A stretch of 64,000 nt of DNA from Nitrospirales bacterium (GCA_021603905.1 BQIU01000002.1:62001-126000); one strand, 5' to 3'. Positions 37,586 through 46,906 are shown, counted from the first letter of the stretch. Translations and numbers: made by a program. The notes: generated from the letters alone by a model not told the origin.

Positions 37586-39781
37586 ATGGATATGAATCGC
37601 CGAACACTCCTCAAAGTCCTCAGCCTGACCGCAGCAGGATCTGCTCTTCCCGGTTGTGAACGAGAGGTCCATAATTTGGTGCCATATCTGCTTCCTGATG
37701 AACAGATCGTGCCTGGTGTCGCAACCTGGTACGCCACGACATGTCAGGAATGTGAAGCTGGTTGCGGCATCCTTGCGCGCGTCATGGAGGGAAGGGTCAA
37801 GAAACTCGAAGGAAATCCAGCGCATCCCATTAGCCAGGGCAAACTGTGCGCTCGAGGTCAGGCTGGTCTTCAGGGTGTCTATAATCCTGATCGAGTGAAG
37901 GGTCCGCTCAGAAGGGAAGGAGAAAGAGGGAAAGGTCGCTGGCAGGAGATTTCTTGGGAAGAGGGCTTGAGTACTTGGCTCGAACAGTTACACGCACACC
38001 ATGGCTCCAATTGTCTGATTTCACCACCCGTCAATGGGTCGCTGGCCACATTGTTCCAAAAAGTAACGGATCACCTGGGGGGCAGAATGATGATTCAGGA
38101 GAACCGCGAAATACACACCTTGCGCACAGCCAATGTACTGAGTGTTGGGAAAGACACTCTCCCCTATTATGACATTGGAGAGGCCGATTTCATTTTATCC
38201 TTCGGGACGCCTTTTCTGGAACATTGGATTTCTCCCGTCGCCTACGGAAGAGCCTATGGGCAATTTCGTCAAGGCCGTCCTATGGTTCGGGGACGATTTA
38301 TTCAAGTCGAACCACGACTTTCACTGACGGCCGCCAATGCGGATCGGTGGTTACCGATTACTCCTGGAACAGAAGGTCTGCTTGCCATCGGAATTGGGGC
38401 TGTCCTCATTGAACAAAAGTTGACTCGAATGTCGGGTCCGTTACCCCAGTCGCATAAAGATCTTTTTTCTATGTTTTCACTCGAGACAATTGCCATTGAG
38501 ACCGATCTCTCAGCACAGACCATTCGAGAGCTCGCCGAAGAAGTCGCTTCAGCAGACGCGCCACTTATTCTCGGAGGCGGTCCAGCTGCCAGTCACACTA
38601 ACAGCACGATCAATGCCATTCTGTTCTTCGCTCTTAATTTTTTATTAGGACGGGTGGATCAACCTGGTGGGGTACAATGGACGTCATCAACACAATTTCC
38701 GATTAAGACAAAAAAGCACGATCGAGCCAGCGATCGCGTCCTTTCCGAGTTGACGGAGGATTTCTCCCAGAATCGTTATCAACTTTTGCAATTGTATCGT
38801 GTGAATCCTCTCTTTACCCTTCCTCCCTCGACACAGATTCAGCAACTGTTTTCTCAAGCTAAATTTATCGTGAGTTTCAATTCATTTATTGATGATTCCA
38901 CCTCCATGGCAGATCTGATTCTTCCGGTTCATGACCCCTTGGAATCCTGGAGCGACGTCATTTCCAGTGAGCATAGCGCTCAACCAACTCTCAGTTTCTC
39001 TCAACCCGTGATTCGTCCCCTGTATGACACACGCGACATCGGAGACGTATGGCTGTATGCAGCTCGACAACTCGGAGAACCGCAAACGTTGGAATTTCCT
39101 TGGACGTCATTTACAGAGATGATCAAACAAACGTGGTCACCGTATCTTCAGGCACAAGAACCGAACACCTCACCCCAAGACATCTGGCCCCATACGCTAC
39201 AACGAGGCGGATATTGGCCTGATCGCTATGTGGTTTCAGGAACCACCCTACCGCCTGAGGTCATCCCATATGAGTCTCCACAATTTTTAGGAAATTCTGA
39301 TGAGTATCCTTTTTATTTCTATCCGTTCCCTTCATTGGCCCTGCATGATGGTCGAGGCGCCAATCGTCCATGGCTTCAAGAACTTCCCGATCCGCTGACC
39401 ACACGAATGTGGGGCAGTTGGGTGGAAATCAATCCTCTTACTGCCAAACAACTCCATATACAGCATGGTGATATCGCACGAGTCAGCTCTTCGTATGGGT
39501 CTGTCGATGCCCCCGTGGTGTACGTCCCTGGACTTCGTCCAGATCTTTTGGCAATGCCGATTGGACAAGGTCATCGTACCTATGGACGATATGCCAAGGA
39601 TCGAGGATGTAATCCGTTGACACTGATTGGTCCGGCGTTTGATTCGCTCTCTGGCAGCGTAGCGACGGGAGGCACTCGTGTGAACATCACACGGCTATCT
39701 TCTGGATCAGAGCTGGCTCTGTTAGAACAGTCTGGGCAGACGCCCTTTCTTTCCCATCTTCACCAGACAGGAGGACTCTAA
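37586..39781 (+). CDS. Molybdopterin-oxidoreductase-like subunit (ActB1-like)
   Basis: A 731-residue protein of the complex-iron-sulphur-molybdoenzyme catalytic-subunit family. It has a twin-arginine and lipobox-type export signal (NRRTLLKVLSLTAAGSALPGC). The 4Fe-4S motif follows, with CQECEAGCG and the fourth cysteine in GKLCARGQAG. Middle domains (SFGTPFLEHWISPVAYG; LGGGPAASH) and a C-terminal barrel (WVEINPLTAKQLHIQHGDIARVSS) complete it. In ACIII the homologous B1 domain is not thought to be a molybdenum enzyme. Here the N-terminal cluster cysteines are kept and B1 is separate from B2. Its stop overlaps the next ATG. Confidence 0.83.
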   Translation: MDMNRRTLLKVLSLTAAGSALPGCEREVHNLVPYLLPDEQIVPGVATWYATTCQECEAGCGILARVMEGRVKKLEGNPAHPISQGKLCARGQAGLQGVYNPDRVKGPLRREGERGKGRWQEISWEEGLSTWLEQLHAHHGSNCLISPPVNGSLATLFQKVTDHLGGRMMIQENREIHTLRTANVLSVGKDTLPYYDIGEADFILSFGTPFLEHWISPVAYGRAYGQFRQGRPMVRGRFIQVEPRLSLTAANADRWLPITPGTEGLLAIGIGAVLIEQKLTRMSGPLPQSHKDLFSMFSLETIAIETDLSAQTIRELAEEVASADAPLILGGGPAASHTNSTINAILFFALNFLLGRVDQPGGVQWTSSTQFPIKTKKHDRASDRVLSELTEDFSQNRYQLLQLYRVNPLFTLPPSTQIQQLFSQAKFIVSFNSFIDDSTSMADLILPVHDPLESWSDVISSEHSAQPTLSFSQPVIRPLYDTRDIGDVWLYAARQLGEPQTLEFPWTSFTEMIKQTWSPYLQAQEPNTSPQDIWPHTLQRGGYWPDRYVVSGTTLPPEVIPYESPQFLGNSDEYPFYFYPFPSLALHDGRGANRPWLQELPDPLTTRMWGSWVEINPLTAKQLHIQHGDIARVSSSYGSVDAPVVYVPGLRPDLLAMPIGQGHRTYGRYAKDRGCNPLTLIGPAFDSLSGSVATGGTRVNITRLSSGSELALLEQSGQTPFLSHLHQTGGL

Positions 39782-40509
39782 TGAAAGATGTCTCGACACA
39801 ATCCGAACCTTCTTCATCCGCTTCAGGACCCTATCAATGGCACATGGTTGTCGATCTTGATCGATGCACAGGATGCGAGGCGTGTGTGGTTGCCTGTCAT
39901 GCAGAAAATAATATTCGCATATCCGGAGAAGCAGAGGCAGCACAAGGTCGTGCCATTAATTGGATACGAATCGAACGATATTGGGAAGGTGAATATCCTG
40001 ATGTGAAAGTGAAATTTCTTCCAGTCTTATGCCAGCAATGTGACGAGGCCCCGTGCGAGCCAGTCTGTCCGGTCTATGCTTCGTACCACACGCCCGACGG
40101 TCTCAATGCTCAGGTTTATAACCGATGTGTTGGAGTTCGATACTGTGGAAATAATTGTCCTTATGGTGCTCGTCAGTTTAATTGGATCGAACCACATTGG
40201 GATGAACCCTTACACGAACAATTAAACCCTGAGGTTTCTGTACGCCCTGGTGGTGTCATGGAAAAATGTACGTTTTGCGTCCAAAGAATTCGAGCGGCTA
40301 AAGAAATAGCCACAAAGGAAGAACGGCGAGTACGTGATGGAGACGTGACCCCTGCCTGCGTGCAATCCTGTCCCTCTTCCGCCTTGGTCTTTGGAGACAA
40401 ACAGGACCCCAACAGCCACGTGTCGCGTTTATCCAAGAATGATCGTGGCTTTCATCTTCTTGAGTCGTTAGGCACGAAACCCTCAGTGACGTATCTCCGT
40501 CGCCTGTGA
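39781..40509 (+). CDS. 4Fe-4S ferredoxin subunit (ActB2-like)
   Basis: A 242-residue NrfC/HybA-type iron-sulphur protein. Four cysteine groups are present: CTGCEACVVAC; CQQCDEAPCEPVC; CVGVRYCGNNC; and CTFCVQRIR with CVQSC. Together they suit four clusters. CVGVRYCGNNCPYGAR is typical of the ACIII/Psr-type B subunits. It has no signal of its own and is probably exported with ActB1. It overlaps its neighbours on both sides, implying translational coupling. Confidence 0.85.
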   Translation: MKDVSTQSEPSSSASGPYQWHMVVDLDRCTGCEACVVACHAENNIRISGEAEAAQGRAINWIRIERYWEGEYPDVKVKFLPVLCQQCDEAPCEPVCPVYASYHTPDGLNAQVYNRCVGVRYCGNNCPYGARQFNWIEPHWDEPLHEQLNPEVSVRPGGVMEKCTFCVQRIRAAKEIATKEERRVRDGDVTPACVQSCPSSALVFGDKQDPNSHVSRLSKNDRGFHLLESLGTKPSVTYLRRL

Positions 40510-41849
40510 TCATGAAACCGGAAAAGTCAAATTTGGAGGCAAGCACAGATATCAATCGAGATCTTCTCACTCCCCTTGAGCAGACGGATTGGACCTATTA
40601 TCTTTTTATTGCCGTGCTCGCGAGTGCCGTGCTCGTTGGAGCTGGGGCATGGACGTATCAAATTCAAAACGGAATAGGACAAACCAATCTTCATCGACCG
40701 ATATTTTGGGGTTCTTATATCGGGTCTTTTGTATATTGGATCGGCGTCAGCCATTCCGGAACCTTTATTTCCGGTGTATTACGTCTGACCAACGCTGAAT
40801 GGCGTCGGCCAGTCACACGAATGGCTGAACTCATGACCATCATTTCTGTCATAATTGCAGCCCTGTTCGTGTTTGTGCACCTGGGAAGAGTATGGCTATT
40901 TTACTATCTGATTCCTTATCCGAACCAACGAGAAATATGGCCAAATTTTCGATCACCACTCATGTGGGATGCCACGGCGATTTTCACCTATGCGACGGCG
41001 AGTAGTATCTATCTTTATTTACCCTTAATTCCAGATTTTGCCTTGCTTCGCGAACGAATTCATGGTTGGAGAAAAAATGTGTATCGGGTCTTAGCGATGG
41101 GATGGCATGGGTCCCAACGTCAATGGCAGAACTTAGAAACGGCGATTAAAATTATCACACCCCTCATTGTCATGGTGATGATTTCGGTCCATTCAATTGT
41201 TGGATGGGATTTTGGAGTCTCACTCGTTCCCGGTTGGCATTCCACGATTTTTGCTCCGTACTTTGTCGTTGGCGCCGTGCATTCCGGCTTAGCGATGGTC
41301 ATCATCGGACTGTACGTTCTTCGAAAGATCTATCGGTTACACGAGTACGTACGAGTTGAGCATTTTGAAAAACTGGCGAAACTCTTAGTGGTGACGACAC
41401 TGTTATTGGCCTATCTCTATTTTGCCGAACAGCTCACCATCTGGTATGGCAATATCCCTGACCATCGATCGGTCCAACAATCGCTTTTGACCGGGACGTT
41501 TGCCTTCCCTTTTTGGACGATGATGCTTTGTGTGTATCTCGTGCCATTATGTACGCTCACCATACCTCAATTTCGACGCTGGCCTCTTGGGTTAATGATC
41601 GTGGGGGTCTTGATCAATATTGGCATGTACATCGAACGGCTCCTCATCATGGTGCCTCCACTCGTTCATCCTCGTTTATCGTTTCAGTGGAGCCATTATT
41701 TTCCCTCTGTTGTGGAATTGACCATTCTGGTTGGCGCATTGTCTCTCGCCGTGCTGTTGTATTGCCTGGCGATTAAATTCGTTCCAGTGATTTCCATTTG
41801 GGAAGAAAAAATTGGGAGGATACATGCCGCACCCCATTCCTCATCGTGA
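40506..41849 (+). CDS. NrfD/ActC-like quinone-interacting membrane subunit
   Basis: A 447-residue polytopic protein of the NrfD/PsrC family with about ten helices. The first helix region follows LEQTDWTYYLFIAVLASAVLVGAGAWTYQIQNG. FWGSYIGSFVYWIGVSHSGTFISGVLRL lies next, the region of the quinone site in ActC. It would oxidise or reduce quinone and pass electrons to the FeS subunit. It overlaps actB2 (ATGA) and the DUF3341 gene. Confidence 0.85.
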   Translation: MIMKPEKSNLEASTDINRDLLTPLEQTDWTYYLFIAVLASAVLVGAGAWTYQIQNGIGQTNLHRPIFWGSYIGSFVYWIGVSHSGTFISGVLRLTNAEWRRPVTRMAELMTIISVIIAALFVFVHLGRVWLFYYLIPYPNQREIWPNFRSPLMWDATAIFTYATASSIYLYLPLIPDFALLRERIHGWRKNVYRVLAMGWHGSQRQWQNLETAIKIITPLIVMVMISVHSIVGWDFGVSLVPGWHSTIFAPYFVVGAVHSGLAMVIIGLYVLRKIYRLHEYVRVEHFEKLAKLLVVTTLLLAYLYFAEQLTIWYGNIPDHRSVQQSLLTGTFAFPFWTMMLCVYLVPLCTLTIPQFRRWPLGLMIVGVLINIGMYIERLLIMVPPLVHPRLSFQWSHYFPSVVELTILVGALSLAVLLYCLAIKFVPVISIWEEKIGRIHAAPHSSS

Positions 41850-42399
41850 CCCAACGATGCTCTTTGCGTTATTCAAGTCTGAAACGACGCTTCCACCTCT
41901 CATCGAGCAATTGCGCCGACTCGGACTCTCTGATGATCGAATGGACATCCTGTCCTCTAGACCAATTCAGCCAGCTCTCCTTCGATCATCAAACCGGTTG
42001 CCCTTGCATCGCATGACGATTTTTGCCGGCGTTCTAGGGCTGGCCTCGGGTCTTGTTCTGGCTGGAGGGACAGCCATGCTCTATCCGATCCAGACAGGAG
42101 CACAACCCATCGTCGCATTTCCAGTCCTCGGCATTATTGCATTTGAAATCATGATGCTCGGGGCCATTGTCTGCACATTTCTGATCATGGTCAAACGCAT
42201 TGTGGGTATTCATCAATCCTCAAAGTTCACACATGATGCTCGAATCGATGACGGAATGATTGGGGTGTCTATTCAGATATTACCATCACAAACCAGCGTG
42301 TCTCAGGTTCATCATCTGCTCTCGCAGGCCGGTGCCCATGAAATTCAAATATTGATGCCTTCCAACAATTTCAGCGTGGTTCGAGAGGTGGGTGCATGA
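41824..42399 (+). CDS. DUF3341 membrane protein (ActD-like)
   Basis: A protein of about 191 residues with two central membrane helices (MTIFAGVLGLASGLVLAGGTAMLYPI and PVLGIIAFEIMMLGAIVCTFLIMV). A soluble N-terminal part (LFALFKSETTLPPLIEQLRRLGL) comes before them and a short beta-rich tail (ISIQILPSQTSVSQVHHLLSQAGAHEI-like) after. This is the ActD/DUF3341 layout. The ATG at 41824 is preferred since GGGAGGA lies just before it; the TTG at 41812 is also open. Confidence 0.8.
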   Translation: MPHPIPHRDPTMLFALFKSETTLPPLIEQLRRLGLSDDRMDILSSRPIQPALLRSSNRLPLHRMTIFAGVLGLASGLVLAGGTAMLYPIQTGAQPIVAFPVLGIIAFEIMMLGAIVCTFLIMVKRIVGIHQSSKFTHDARIDDGMIGVSIQILPSQTSVSQVHHLLSQAGAHEIQILMPSNNFSVVREVGA

Positions 42400-42887
42400 A
42401 TCGGCTTCCGGTATTCATATTGATGACGTGCTGCTGGCTTGGAAGGGTGGGAGGACTCGTGGGAACCGTCGTGTTGATGGCGTGCTCTCAGGAAATGGAA
42501 TCACAACCTTCTTTTTCTTACCAGGAAGCCCCGCGAAGACAGTCTCCTCCAGATAGCATCGCACGATCGTCGGCAACGTCTGGCGCTCAATTGCAGCCGC
42601 CGCAGGATGAACAGGGAAGTCGTCTTTTTGCGGTGAATTGCCGCCACTGTCATGGATCTCATGGCGATGGTGATGGACCTGTCGCAGGTTATCTTCAGCA
42701 ACTCCCCGTCAATCTTCATGCCCCCTCTGTTCAAAGCAAATCGCCGGAAGAACTCTTTTTGGTAATCACTCAAGGACTGGATGTCATGCCTGCGTTTAAA
42801 CCGTATTTATCGTCACAGGAACGATGGGCATTGGTCAATTTTGTCCATTCTTTGAATCATCAAACGACGGGGCAGCCGACGCCATAA
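42396..42887 (+). CDS. Monoheme cytochrome c lipoprotein (ActE-like)
   Basis: A 163-residue protein with a lipoprotein signal (VVLMAC, cysteine near residue 30). After a flexible proline-rich linker comes a class I cytochrome c domain with heme site CRHCH, the GDGDGPVAGYLQ loop and a methionine ligand in MPAF. It is equivalent to ActE and would be anchored at the periplasmic face of the complex as electron exit or entry. The start overlaps the DUF3341 stop (ATGA). Confidence 0.83.
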   Translation: MNRLPVFILMTCCWLGRVGGLVGTVVLMACSQEMESQPSFSYQEAPRRQSPPDSIARSSATSGAQLQPPQDEQGSRLFAVNCRHCHGSHGDGDGPVAGYLQQLPVNLHAPSVQSKSPEELFLVITQGLDVMPAFKPYLSSQERWALVNFVHSLNHQTTGQPTP

Positions 42888-42937
42888 TGCGATCTTTGAA
42901 GCACCTTCATGATTCTTCTAAGGAATTGTTCTAAACG

Positions 42938-44119
42938 ATGTCAGATTTTCACCTGGCCATTGGAATTTTCAGCCTAGCCCACATTGCCATTGCCGGATTA
43001 GGGGTAGGGTTTATGGTTTTAACGCCTTGTGCGGAATTTCTTGGACGTACATATTCAAGCTTTACTCAACTTGCTCATTCGTTAACCAAATTTACCGTGG
43101 TGACGTATACCGTCAGCATTGTCCTGGCTGTCTTCATGCTTGAATTATTTATAGGATTGTATCCATTGACAAATTCATGGATTTTCAATCAATTCCGCAT
43201 CCCTATTGCTATCGCGCTTTTCGCGTTTTTCCTCCAACTCCTATGTCTGTATGCCTACTATCATTTCTGGGATGTCATTCGTGCCAAAAGCGTATCTCTT
43301 CACATTTTCCTTATTGGGTTCGCCGTTGGGTTCATTCTTATTTGGGTTGGAATCCTGGATGGAATTGGATCATTTATGCTCACACCCGTGACAGAAGAAG
43401 GCGGATGGGCCAAGCTCATGAATCCAACGTGGCTGCCGCTCGTTATCCATCGATTTTTCGGCAACCTTGTCATGGCAGGCTATGTCTTAGCTGGCTATGC
43501 GGCCTGGCAGTTGGGAAGACATGCAGATTCAAATCATACACCATATCTGGAGACGATGTATAAGACCGGATTCACTGTTGGTCTGTGCACGTTAGTTGTT
43601 CAACCGGCAACCGGCATAATATATGCCTTGAAAATTCGGGAGAATCAGCCGGAGTTATCTCAACAGCTCTTGCAGGGAATACCACTGGGCTTGGTCGTAG
43701 TACAGGTGGGTCTCCTGGCCTTCTTGTATTGGGGGAGTTATGTCATCCTCCAACACAGCCACCGTTCTTCAACATCTCCACGCAGGTCTCTCCTCCTATT
43801 CAGTTTCTCCCTCATAGGGTTGATCGCCTGTTCGGCATACCCATTTCTCAGACAATTGCTCACGATGCTGTTGACGATGATCTTGTTGTGGAAAATGTCT
43901 GTCACGGTTCCAACTCTGTGGGCCAAGCCGATACCATTTCTTACTTTTGGACGGTCGGTTCGGTATATCACGATCGGCCTTGGGATCGCTTCGATTATCC
44001 TCTATCTCTCCATGGGAACCATGCGAGAACTCAGTCGCGGCTCTGACACGGTCTATGGCGTGCTGAAGGAACATCAAGAAATTGAAGCACTACCACAGCA
44101 GCTTCATGAGGGATTATGA
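42938..44119 (+). CDS. Cytochrome bd-like membrane protein, first copy
   Basis: A 393-residue protein with about nine helices, distantly like cytochrome bd subunit I. Histidines fitting heme ligands are seen in LAHIAIAGLGVGF (residue 15) and VIHRFFGNLVMAGYVLAG. The Q-loop and GRQPW motif are absent. In the helix where CydA has two conserved glutamates this copy has IPIAIALFAFFLQLLC, so both appear lost. It probably binds b hemes but may not reduce oxygen. It lies 50 bases after the cytochrome c gene and overlaps the second bd-like gene. Confidence 0.75.
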   Translation: MSDFHLAIGIFSLAHIAIAGLGVGFMVLTPCAEFLGRTYSSFTQLAHSLTKFTVVTYTVSIVLAVFMLELFIGLYPLTNSWIFNQFRIPIAIALFAFFLQLLCLYAYYHFWDVIRAKSVSLHIFLIGFAVGFILIWVGILDGIGSFMLTPVTEEGGWAKLMNPTWLPLVIHRFFGNLVMAGYVLAGYAAWQLGRHADSNHTPYLETMYKTGFTVGLCTLVVQPATGIIYALKIRENQPELSQQLLQGIPLGLVVVQVGLLAFLYWGSYVILQHSHRSSTSPRRSLLLFSFSLIGLIACSAYPFLRQLLTMLLTMILLWKMSVTVPTLWAKPIPFLTFGRSVRYITIGLGIASIILYLSMGTMRELSRGSDTVYGVLKEHQEIEALPQQLHEGL

Positions 44120-45447
44120 CGCCAGAATCGTTGGAATTATCCATATTCACGGGACGACTGGTCATCGCCGTTACGGCCTTAACCCATAGTCTGTTGGCGA
44201 CGTTTATTGTTGGAGCGTCTCTTATCGGTGCCGTCACGGCAACGTTGCATATCCTGACAGGTCGCACTTGGTATCGGCGCTTGGCCCATATGATCGCCTT
44301 TGCGCTCGTGTTGACGACCGCCACGATATCATTCTTTGGTGTCCTCTTCGTCATCGCGCTGAATGTATTCTGGCCTCGTTTTTGGCATCAGTTGTTCCAG
44401 GTGATGTTTTGGCTGTTTCTTCTCGAAGCGGCTTTGTTTTTATGTGAAGCGTTTTTTGCCTATGCCTGGTTTTATCTTTGGCAATGGGGAGAATCAGGAT
44501 GGCGACGACTGGTCCACCTCTCCTTTATCTGGATAGCCGCTGGCTCATCGTTAGCTGCCATGTTTCTCATTGATGTGACCGCATCCTACATGGTTACGCC
44601 TGTCCCTCTAGACTCTGGATGGGAAAATATTTTCAATCCGACAATGATTCACCTTGATCTGCACCGGTGGTTTGGCAACCTCACCTGGGCTGGATTTGCT
44701 ATGAGTGGAATCTGTGCCATTGGGCTCTATCGTGCTCAGAACTCTCAGGATTATGCCTTCTATTTGAAAGCCGGAACCTATTGTTTTGCCATTGGATTTG
44801 GAGCACTCTTGCTCATGCCGATTATCGGTTATCAGTACATGCTTCATCTTCGCTATGGGCAGCCTCAGGCCTTTTATGCGATTATGTTGGGTGAGCGTTC
44901 TTGGTTATTTGGTCTGATCGGATTGACCTATGGTCTGTTGATCCTTTTGGGATCCTTCTATCTCACACTCTTGATTCGTAAGACTGTTCCGTCATCGTCT
45001 TCGTTCTTTACGTATATCGTCATGTCCCTTTTCACCATCATTCTGGCCACTGCGGTATTAGCGTTGCCCTACAACCTTTCTCATCATCCACTTCTCCAAG
45101 AATTGGTGACTCAGCGCACATTTTCACTCGGGAAGATGCAGCCCTACAAATATTATGCTCTTGCAGCATTGGTCATATTTGGTCTACTGAACGCGATCTA
45201 TGCAATTCGTTTCTGCACGACTTCCTTTTCAGAAATCGTGGAACACGCACTACGCCAACGCTCACGGTTGCTGCCTTCCCTGTTATTGACACTCGCAAGC
45301 TTGACCATTGTGGTTTTTTTGGCCATGGGGTGGGTTCGGGAGTCGGCACGAGCCGTCAATGGATATTTAATTTATGGGGCGATAACCATCAATGATGAAC
45401 AGCCCACCTATGGACTTGACGATAACAGCAGTAAGATTAATGAATGA
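44116..45447 (+). CDS. Cytochrome bd-like membrane protein, second copy
   Basis: A 443-residue protein with about ten helices, a paralogue of the previous one. A histidine is present in VTALTHSLLATFIVG near the N-terminus and another in LHRWFGNLTWAG. Unlike the first copy, this one keeps two glutamates in the matching helix (FLLEAALFLCEAFFAYAW), close to the CydA pattern. The Q-loop is absent here too. It overlaps the first copy (ATGA), so the two are probably made in equal amounts as a heterodimer. Roles may differ: this copy is the better candidate for the active site. Confidence 0.75.
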   Translation: MTPESLELSIFTGRLVIAVTALTHSLLATFIVGASLIGAVTATLHILTGRTWYRRLAHMIAFALVLTTATISFFGVLFVIALNVFWPRFWHQLFQVMFWLFLLEAALFLCEAFFAYAWFYLWQWGESGWRRLVHLSFIWIAAGSSLAAMFLIDVTASYMVTPVPLDSGWENIFNPTMIHLDLHRWFGNLTWAGFAMSGICAIGLYRAQNSQDYAFYLKAGTYCFAIGFGALLLMPIIGYQYMLHLRYGQPQAFYAIMLGERSWLFGLIGLTYGLLILLGSFYLTLLIRKTVPSSSSFFTYIVMSLFTIILATAVLALPYNLSHHPLLQELVTQRTFSLGKMQPYKYYALAALVIFGLLNAIYAIRFCTTSFSEIVEHALRQRSRLLPSLLLTLASLTIVVFLAMGWVRESARAVNGYLIYGAITINDEQPTYGLDDNSSKINE

Positions 45448-45494
45448 AAATAGTCTCGGAGAGCAGTAAAGAAATTTATTAAAAGGAGTGAACG

Positions 45495-45848
45495 ATGAAC
45501 GTGAACTGTTGGATAAAGAACCTTTGGCTCGCAAGTGTGACCGTCGTTCTTGTGTTGGGTATGTGGGAGATTGGCCTCCACGGGTCCACAGCAAAAGCTC
45601 AGGATTCCTCGTCAACCAAGCAACAAGAAAAAGTCGTTTCAGGAGTACTGAAGAAATGGGATCTCAAAGAACAACAAGGAATGATTGTGACAGATTTAGG
45701 GGAGCCGGTCTTTTTTGATATCCCACAGGTCAATAGGATGACAAAGCTCAGTCAAGGACAACAGGTCACGGCAAAATTCGATTTACAAGGTAATCTGATC
45801 ACCATTATCGAAACGCCGGTCCCTGAGTTAAAACATCCACTTCATTAG
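45495..45848 (+). CDS. Small secreted protein at the end of the act/bd-like cluster
   Basis: A 117-residue protein with a signal peptide ending near AKAQ (residue 35). A short beta-rich domain follows (VVSGVLKKWDLKEQQGMIVTDLGEPVFFDIPQ; GQQVTAKFDLQGNLITII), which resembles small OB-fold or cold-shock-like barrels, though I cannot name it. A strong AAAAGGAG ribosome site is present. It is 47 bases after the second bd-like gene and probably in the same transcript. Function unknown. Confidence 0.65.
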   Translation: MNVNCWIKNLWLASVTVVLVLGMWEIGLHGSTAKAQDSSSTKQQEKVVSGVLKKWDLKEQQGMIVTDLGEPVFFDIPQVNRMTKLSQGQQVTAKFDLQGNLITIIETPVPELKHPLH

Positions 45849-46164
45849 CACGTAAATATACTTAGCACATGGTCAGTAGGCCTGTATTATGAAGTCAATG
45901 AGGAGTCATCATCTGCTCCACCTTGAGACTGACCGATAGATGGCTTTAACGGTCGTTGATTCATTTTGACAACCTGTATTCGTCTTACAATACAACAAAA
46001 TATTAGAGCGATCGAAACAAAAACTTCAATGATTAGATGAATATTTACATCCACACGCACCAATATTGTCTAGGGGGAGACCCATAGACTTTTTGCTTGC
46101 GTCACTGCATAATGGCTTAGGTATCATTCCATAATATTTGATTTACTATGAATTCAAGGTTCAG
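45849..46164. other. Intergenic region upstream of a LuxR-type regulator
   Basis: About 315 bases without a gene. It holds a symmetric variant of the CTAGGG-type element at 46070. Confidence 0.5.
46070..46087 (+). promoter_or_regulatory. CTAGGG-type element (18-bp symmetric variant) upstream of a response regulator
   Basis: CTAGGGGGAGACCCATAG, 78 bases before the regulator ATG. It is two bases longer than the others and close to a palindrome, as might fit autoregulation. Confidence 0.45.
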
Positions 46165-46827
46165 ATGAATAAAGCTCGAGTTCTTTTAGCCGAAGACCAC
46201 GTACTGGTCAGTGAAGGTTTGACGAAATTGCTGGAAAAAGACTTTACCTTGGTGGGGACAGTTGTTGACGGCCGTGCGTTAATTCAAGCAGTCAAAACAC
46301 TCACTCCAGATATTGCCGTTATTGATATTTCATTACCATTATTAAACGGGCTGGAAGCCGCACGACAGATAAAAAAGTACGAGCCTCAAACCAAGATAGT
46401 CTTCTTAACCATGCATGCTGAAGATGAATTTATCAAAGAGGCCTTTAATACTGGCGGATCTGGATATATTCTAAAGAGTTCGGCAACCGCAGAACTGGTG
46501 TTTGCCCTCAAGGAAGTTCATCGAGGCAATACTTATATTTCACCCTCAATCGCGAAAACCGTGTTGTCACAAAATATCAATACCAATGCGGTGCCTTCGA
46601 AAAATCATGAGACAAACAGGAATAACCTCACCCCCAGACAGATGGAAGTACTCCAATTAATCGCTGAAGGAAAATCTAATAAAGATATTGCCGTGATATT
46701 GAACTTAGCCGTGAAGACCGTGGAATTTCATAAATCGCGAATCATGTTGGAGCTTGGTCTCAAAACCACATCAGAACTGACTAAGTACGCTATTTCAAAT
46801 GGCATAATTTCCGTTGATATAAGCTGA
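46165..46827 (+). CDS. NarL/FixJ-type (LuxR-HTH) response regulator
   Basis: A 220-residue regulator. The receiver domain (residues 1-120) has the acidic pair in LLAEDH, phospho-acceptor aspartate in IAVIDISLPLLNG, and the lysine in YILKSS. The LuxR-type HTH (about 155-215) is LTPRQMEVLQLIAEGKSNKDIAVILNLAVKTVEFHKSRIM. The start is ATG 46165; nine upstream codons from a TTG are not needed. It faces a close paralogue at 46907. No kinase is adjacent on the same strand, but a kinase operon starts 2 kb downstream. Confidence 0.9.
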   Translation: MNKARVLLAEDHVLVSEGLTKLLEKDFTLVGTVVDGRALIQAVKTLTPDIAVIDISLPLLNGLEAARQIKKYEPQTKIVFLTMHAEDEFIKEAFNTGGSGYILKSSATAELVFALKEVHRGNTYISPSIAKTVLSQNINTNAVPSKNHETNRNNLTPRQMEVLQLIAEGKSNKDIAVILNLAVKTVEFHKSRIMLELGLKTTSELTKYAISNGIISVDIS

Positions 46828-46906
46828 ACGTCTCACCTGCTGTTTCATCTCACGCCTTTGTGACGTTTGCTTTCCAATGAAGGCTATATTCACTTCCATT
46901 AGATCT

